Shown piece by piece: positions 58,362 to 64,000 of a DNA stretch of 64,000 bases (position 1 is its first letter; each line of letters begins with the position of its first letter). Made by a program: the position numbers and the translations under genes. The stretch is from Allobosea sp. (lineage in GTDB: Bacteria; Pseudomonadota; Alphaproteobacteria; Rhizobiales; Kaistiaceae). A model generated the notes under the pieces. It saw only the letters and a program-made list of their open reading frames with translations. It made no database searches and was not told where the DNA came from. Location: the NCBI GenBank assembly GCA_017307955.1, contig JAFKFV010000007.1:62001-126000 (forward strand), in the 5' to 3' direction.

Positions 58362-60401
58362 TCAGGGCAGGATCGCCTTTGCTATAGCCTCGGAGCCCCG
58401 CGCCGAAAGATGCTGGCTATCCTTATAGAGTGACGAGCCGTCCTCATCGGCCAAGCGGCAGCGATCGGCCGTGCAGAGACTATCGAACGGATCGACCACG
58501 GCGACACCCTGCGTCGCAGCCGCCACCTGCCGAATGATATCGCGCGTCGCGTCATTGCGGTTGATCACATAGCGCGCCGGCCCGTCGGTCTGTCCGAGAT
58601 CGCGCGGGCCGCCGAGAAGCCCGCCAAGAGCCGCCCGGACAGCGATCACCCGCTGCAGCAGATAGTTGGTTGGCTCGAAGGCGAAGAACGGCACGTCCTG
58701 AACAACAGCAACATCGAGTCCAAGCCCCCGCAAGGCCGCGACCTCCGCGGTGAGGCCGCGTTCGAGCAGGGCGGCATTGTCTCGTTCGGGCTCGTCGGAC
58801 CGCGCGGAGACATAGGCTTCGCCCTGCGCGCCGGCGATCATCGGCGCCGACCAGAAGCCAGCCAAGATCACCTTGCGAATGCCGGGATTGGCCTTGATCC
58901 AGGCCATCACCTGATCATGGAACGACATGCACTCCGCGCTGTGCGCAGGATTGGCCGGCGTGAAGAGCGTGACATCCAGCAAGGGCGGGCAGGACGCCTT
59001 GGCAAGGACGGCAAGCTCATAGCCGAGCACATGCGCCCTTGCGCGGAGGCCGGGCGCGAGCGCGGCGGCATGGCTGTCGCCGATGACCAGGATCAGCCTT
59101 TCCGCCGGGACTGCGGGCCGGCAGATCGGGTCGGCCGGCGGCACCGCGACGCCGTCGAAGACGAGGCAAAGGTCCCAATCGGCGGCGACCTCTGCAAGCG
59201 CCGCCGCCTGCCGTGGCAACCGCTGCGGCAACCCGCCAAGCGCGGTCACTGCCACGATGACAAGCGCGGCGGCCGCCATGGCTCCACCATAGCGCAGCAG
59301 CGTCGGGCCGTTCGCTCCGATCCGGCGGCGGAACGGGCGCTCGACAGTGTAATAGCTGAGCACGGCCAACCCGAAGGAGAGGCCGACGATGATCAGCGCC
59401 GCGTTGCGGCCGAGCGGCCAAAGCGCGGTGATGCGCGCAAAGCTCAGCAACGGCCAATGCCAGAGATACCAGGAATAGGAGACGAGGCCGACGAAGACGA
59501 TCGGCCGCAGCGACAGCAGCCGGCTGGCGACCGAGCCGGGCGCGGCGATGACCAGCGCCGCGCCAAGGGTGGGCAGCAGCGCGAGGGCGCCGGGAAAGGG
59601 GACGGAGGAATCGAGAAGGGCTATCGCCGCCGCGAGACAGGCGAGGCCGAGCGTCGCGACGATCTCGGTAAAAATCCGGCGGTCGCGCAAAGGCGCGAGG
59701 CCGCGCAGTTCGGCCACCGCGAGCATGCCCCCGAGGCCCAGTTCCCAGGCGCGTGTCGGCAGCATGTAGAAGACGAAGGACGGCGCGCGGCCCAGCAAGA
59801 CGATCGAAGAGAGGAACGACAGGCCGCAAAGCGCCGCCAGCACGGCGATGATGCGCTTTTCGAAGAAGCGAAGGCCGAGAACGATGACCACGGGCAGGAA
59901 CACGTAGAATTGTTCCTCGACGCCGAGGCTCCATGTCATCAGCATCGGCAGATGATCTGATTCGGGCGAGAAATAGTCGATCGAGAACCAGTAATAGATG
60001 TTGGAGACGCCGAAAAGCGCGCCGAGCGTGCTTTTGGCCAGCGACTGATATTCGGTGGTCGAAAGCAGCACGAAGCCAATCGCCAGCGAAACCAGCAGCA
60101 CGACAAGTAGGGCCGGAAGGATGCGCCGCGCGCGCCGTGCATAGAAGGAGGCTAGGCTGAAGCGGCTGTCGATCACATCGCGATAGACATGACCGGTGAT
60201 CAGATAGCCCGAGATGACGAAGAAGATATCGACACCCACGAAGCCGCCGCCAAAGCCTTTGATTCCGGCATGGAACAGGACGACGGCGGTGATCGCAATC
60301 GCCCGGACGCCGTCGATATCGGGGCGGTAGGACCACATGGCCGCCCCGGCAGGTGCGGCAGCGTCAGACGCGGAACTCAACGAAAACACTCCCCGCCGCA
60401 T
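58362..60401 (-). CDS. Acyltransferase 3 / SGNH-hydrolase fusion (OafA type)
   Basis: A 679-residue surface-polysaccharide O-acetyltransferase. The N-terminal membrane domain (residues ~25-375) has YRPDIDGVRAIAITAVVLFHAG and FFVISGYLITGHVY, about ten helices, and WSLGVEEQFYVFLPV. The C-terminal periplasmic SGNH domain has the nucleophile Ser in VIGDSHAAALAPGL and the Asp-x-x-His pair in DSQHLSARGSEAIA. The ATG at 60401 is preferred to a TTG at 60413; 60338 is also possible. The polysaccharide acceptor is unknown. Confidence 0.88.
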   Translation of the reverse strand: MRRGVFSLSSASDAAAPAGAAMWSYRPDIDGVRAIAITAVVLFHAGIKGFGGGFVGVDIFFVISGYLITGHVYRDVIDSRFSLASFYARRARRILPALLVVLLVSLAIGFVLLSTTEYQSLAKSTLGALFGVSNIYYWFSIDYFSPESDHLPMLMTWSLGVEEQFYVFLPVVIVLGLRFFEKRIIAVLAALCGLSFLSSIVLLGRAPSFVFYMLPTRAWELGLGGMLAVAELRGLAPLRDRRIFTEIVATLGLACLAAAIALLDSSVPFPGALALLPTLGAALVIAAPGSVASRLLSLRPIVFVGLVSYSWYLWHWPLLSFARITALWPLGRNAALIIVGLSFGLAVLSYYTVERPFRRRIGANGPTLLRYGGAMAAAALVIVAVTALGGLPQRLPRQAAALAEVAADWDLCLVFDGVAVPPADPICRPAVPAERLILVIGDSHAAALAPGLRARAHVLGYELAVLAKASCPPLLDVTLFTPANPAHSAECMSFHDQVMAWIKANPGIRKVILAGFWSAPMIAGAQGEAYVSARSDEPERDNAALLERGLTAEVAALRGLGLDVAVVQDVPFFAFEPTNYLLQRVIAVRAALGGLLGGPRDLGQTDGPARYVINRNDATRDIIRQVAAATQGVAVVDPFDSLCTADRCRLADEDGSSLYKDSQHLSARGSEAIAKAILP

Positions 60402-60544
60402 GGACCTCGACAAGAAGGTTCAACTGGGACGCTCCAGGGCATCGGCGCAACACCTCACCGGCCAGCACTGCACCTTGCCGCGCCCGAGGAATGGCGCGTC
60501 CGTCATGTCCGCACCACGGGCCGCAGCGCGGACACAGCGGCGCC

Positions 60545-60718
60545 TCAGCGCGGCTTGTTCTCGCCGTCGAGGTGGCGACCATAGTCGCGGTCGCGCTCGT
60601 CCTTCTGCTTGACGAGGTCTTCATAGGCCCGGCGCTGTTCCTCGGAGAGAACGACGCGCTTGACCACCGCCTTCTTGCGTGGCGGCTGCTTCATGTAGCG
60701 CTGGGGATCGTCTGCCAT
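60545..60718 (-). CDS. 57-residue basic helical protein, unknown function
   Basis: A very short gene read directly from the sequence. It begins MADDPQRYMKQPPRKKAVVK, continues with a helical region (LSEEQRRAYEDLVKQKDE) and ends DGENKPR. It is rich in Lys/Arg and Glu/Asp. GGAG lies seven bases before the ATG. It sits between the acyltransferase and the ferredoxin reductase gene on the same strand. The clean ribosome site and ordered composition favour a real gene, but I know no family. Confidence 0.55.
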   Translation of the reverse strand: MADDPQRYMKQPPRKKAVVKRVVLSEEQRRAYEDLVKQKDERDRDYGRHLDGENKPR

Positions 60719-60836
60719 GCAATGCTCCGGCCTGATGCGGAGGGCAAACTATCCAAACGCGCTCGCCGACGCGAGCCGCAACGCATCCGGCGGCCGAAAT
60801 GACGCCGCGCTGGCGCAGCCGTGCAACAGCCGAGGC

Positions 60837-61994
<1,158 letters not shown>

Positions 61995-62315
61995 CTAGCC
62001 CTGGCTCGCCGGGATGCGCACGATGAGCCCGTCCAGCGCGTCGCTGACGCGGATCTGGCAGGAGAGGCGCGAGTTCGGCTGCACGTCGCTGGCGAAGTCG
62101 AGCATGTCCTCTTCCATCGGCTGCGGCTCGCCGGTGCGCTCGACCCAGGCCTCGTCGACATAGACATGGCAGGTGGCGCAGGCGCAGGCGCCGCCGCATT
62201 CCGCCTCGATGCCGGGAACGGCGTTGCGCACCGCGTTCTCCATCACCGTCGTGCCGTTGCGGGCTTCGATGTCGTAAACCGTGCCGTCGAAGGTGATGTA
62301 GGTGATCTTGGCCAT
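61995..62315 (-). CDS. 2Fe-2S ferredoxin, adrenodoxin type
   Basis: A 106-residue electron carrier. The cluster cysteines follow the adrenodoxin spacing C40-x5-C46-x2-C49-x36-C86 ([18 protein letters not shown] and LSCQIRV); C44 is extra. The acidic stretch [13 protein letters not shown] binds partner reductases or P450s. It is upstream of the ferredoxin reductase on the same strand. A housekeeping role or supply of electrons to the P450 of this window are both possible. Confidence 0.93.
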   Translation of the reverse strand: MAKITYITFDGTVYDIEARNGTTVMENAVRNAVPGIEAECGGACACATCHVYVDEAWVERTGEPQPMEEDMLDFASDVQPNSRLSCQIRVSDALDGLIVRIPASQG

Positions 62316-62434
62316 GGATGTCCGCGAGGATGAAGGGGCCGCAAGTCGCCGCCGATGGATCGGTCCGCGCCTTGGCGCGATGTTCCCTGTCGCTCTAGAC
62401 GATTTCGCGGCGCCGTGCCAAGCGGCGCGACGCC

Positions 62435-62887
62435 TCACCGGCCGGCGATGGCCGACCCGATGCGATCGAGCGCGGCGCCGAGGGCGGGCAGCAGTGCCTC
62501 GTCGCCCGGCTCGGCCTCGACCAGCGCCGCGAGCGTCGCCACCTCGCCGCCGCCGATGGCGAGCGCAGCGCCGCGAAGGCGATGGGCGGCTGCCGATCGG
62601 TCTTCGGGCGCGACCTCGCCCGCCACAAGTCGCCGCGCTTCCGGCAGGATCTCCGCCGCGAAGAGGGCGAGGAGCTCTCCGACGAGCGCGGCATCGCCGC
62701 CAGCCCGGGCGCGGAGATCGTCGAGATCGAGGATGGGCGGGTTCGGGATGGGATTCTCCGCCGCAGTCCGCGGCCCTCGCCGGGTCGTTTCAGGCCGCCC
62801 TGTTGCACTGCCCTCTCGCACTGCGTTCACGCCGTCGCAGAGGCTGTTGAAAGCACGGATGACGCGGCTGCGCTTCCTTGTATGCAC
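62435..62887 (-). CDS. Hpt-domain phosphotransfer protein
   Basis: A 150-residue protein (GTG start, uncertain) with a basic, disordered first 50 residues and a C-terminal four-helix Hpt domain. The phospho-His is in [17 protein letters not shown], the usual HxLKGxA-type site. It lies alone, without kinase or response regulator next to it, so it probably shuttles phosphate for a hybrid kinase encoded elsewhere. Confidence 0.82.
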   Translation of the reverse strand: MHTRKRSRVIRAFNSLCDGVNAVREGSATGRPETTRRGPRTAAENPIPNPPILDLDDLRARAGGDAALVGELLALFAAEILPEARRLVAGEVAPEDRSAAAHRLRGAALAIGGGEVATLAALVEAEPGDEALLPALGAALDRIGSAIAGR

Positions 62888-63095
62888 TGCATGAATGTGT
62901 CAAAAGGGCAGTTGGTGGGCAAGGGTGCGGAGGCCAAATCCGACCGGGTTTCGGGCGGAGTGCGGCGGACCGTGGTGACGGTGCACGGACCTTGGTGGTC
63001 TCATGCGTCGTCGTCCCGGCATCCTCGTGCTTTCGGCGAATCGTTCTCGCCGAAGCGGCCGGTGCAGTATCGAGTACGGACGCGAGGCTTAAAGA

Positions 63096-64000
63096 ATGGT
63101 GAATACTCCGAAGTCCAAGGACCCGGCGGACGCAGTTCTCTCCGCCGTGGAGGAGGCTCTCCGGATCGATCCCGCCGCTTCGACAGCCGAGCACAACCGC
63201 GAGGGGCCGCAGAGCGGTCCGCGCGATCGCCGGCTCGAAATGCCCCGCATCAACGAACCCCTGCGAGCGACCTCGCAGGCGCCCAATCAGCCGCCGCGCC
63301 GCGCCGATTCCCCGGCAGCGCGCAAGGCGGATGCCCCTCAGGCCGCGCCCCGCGCCGCCAAGGCTGAAGCGCCCGCGCAGGCAGCCGCCGACGAGGCCGC
63401 GCCGCGCCAGCGCCGCTTCGAGCGCAAGGGCCGCCTCCCCGCGAATGACGACCGCCGCGTCGTCGGCGCCAGCCTTCCCGCCCGCCGCCCCTCGCGCCTC
63501 GTCTATCCGATCGCCGGCGCCGTCTCGATCCTGTGGATCGCCGGCATGTTGGCGATCCTCCAGGCGGCCGGCTTCGACATGTCGGCCGGCAGCATCAGCG
63601 CCGCCCAGATCGCCAATGTCGTGCTCGCCTTCGTGCTGCCGCTCGGCATCGTCTGGGGCATCGCCATCATGATCGCCCGCGGCCAGGAGATGCGGCTCGC
63701 GGCGCGGTCGATCTCGGATGTCGCGGCCCGCCTCGCCGAGCCCGAGAACGCCGCGACGGATTCCGTGGTGACGGTCAGCCAGGCGATCCGCCGCGAAGTC
63801 GCCGCCATGGGCGACGGCATCGAGCGGGCGCTCGCCCGCGCCAGCGAGCTCGAGCTCATGGTGCACAGCGAGGTCGCGGCGCTCGAGCGGTCCTATTCGG
63901 ACAACGAGCTGCGCATGCGCGGCCTCATCGACGACCTCGCCAACCAGCGCGAGGCGATCGCCGTCAATTCCGAGCGCGTGCGCGCCTCGATCGTGGCGGC
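63096..64000 (+). CDS. Large membrane-anchored coiled-coil protein (3' partial)
   Basis: The frame is open to the end of the window, giving 301 visible residues. It begins MVNTPKSKDPADAVLSAVEE, then a disordered Pro/Ala/Arg region (~30-130). Two membrane helices follow (IAGAVSILWIAGMLAIL and IANVVLAFVLPLGIVWGIAIMIA), then a long helical coiled coil (EVAALERSYSDNELRMRGLIDDL). This layout recalls the very long kinesin/apolipoprotein-like proteins of Rhizobiales near the cell envelope; function is unknown. A GTG at 63099 is an alternative start. Confidence 0.75.
   Translation, partial: MVNTPKSKDPADAVLSAVEEALRIDPAASTAEHNREGPQSGPRDRRLEMPRINEPLRATSQAPNQPPRRADSPAARKADAPQAAPRAAKAEAPAQAAADEAAPRQRRFERKGRLPANDDRRVVGASLPARRPSRLVYPIAGAVSILWIAGMLAILQAAGFDMSAGSISAAQIANVVLAFVLPLGIVWGIAIMIARGQEMRLAARSISDVAARLAEPENAATDSVVTVSQAIRREVAAMGDGIERALARASELELMVHSEVAALERSYSDNELRMRGLIDDLANQREAIAVNSERVRASIVA

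Overview
The window reads as a stretch of ordinary chromosome from a high-GC alphaproteobacterium of the order Hyphomicrobiales (Rhizobiales). The evidence is the CckA-type hybrid kinase, an F1-ATPase inhibitor of the zeta (DUF1476) family, the order purC-purS-purQ-purL-bolA-grxD, a DksA with a degenerate zinc finger, a BA14K protein, FlbT, and a recA promoter with an alphaproteobacterial-type SOS box. I cannot fix the genus. No rRNA, tRNA, CRISPR array, insertion sequence or prophage was seen.

Layout. 1-5.4 kb: the end of a branched-chain amino acid transporter (livM partial, livG, livF), a small membrane protein and two LivK-type binding proteins. 5.4-12.6 kb: a DadA-like oxidoreductase, an APH-fold kinase, rpe, purB, glutathione peroxidase, aqpZ, an HpaI-type aldolase and the ATPase inhibitor. 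12.9-18.6 kb: purine synthesis (purC, purS, purQ, purL) followed by bolA and grxD, interrupted by two small unrecognised genes and an antisense VOC gene. 18.8-24.6 kb: BA14K protein, ttcA, a zinc alcohol dehydrogenase, a DMT exporter, rpsD and a lytic transglycosylase. 25.9-29.3 kb: a compact GT2 / YdjC deacetylase / GtrA / GT87 cluster that looks like a polyprenyl-phosphate-sugar modification pathway. 29.4-34.3 kb: murI, a TrmJ-type methylase, HdeD, icd and a GNAT protein. 34.6-36.3 kb: a CHASE3-GGDEF protein with less GC-rich coding. 36.4-43.0 kb: an AraC regulator divergent from an aldo/keto reductase, a KefB-type antiporter and alaS. 43.2-46.3 kb: a GFA protein, recA, a glycine-zipper lipoprotein and psuG. 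46.3-53.8 kb: a methyltransferase, a secreted protein, a cytochrome P450, cckA, a FliO-like protein and dksA. 54.1-64 kb: a FlgN-like protein, flbT, sixA, a ycjX-ycjF pair, an SGNH acyltransferase, a 57-residue basic protein, ferredoxin reductase and 2Fe-2S ferredoxin, an Hpt protein and the first part of a large membrane-anchored coiled-coil protein.

Most genes are housekeeping. The best candidates for something new are the deacetylase-containing glycolipid cluster (25.9-29.3 kb), the AT-richer gene translationally coupled to bolA (17.9 kb), the small coiled-coil gene coupled to purQ (14.0 kb), and the repeat-bearing leader in front of cckA (51.6-51.8 kb). Start codons were adjusted from the longest open frames using ribosome binding sites and family length. 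All family calls are from recognised motifs, not from database searches.
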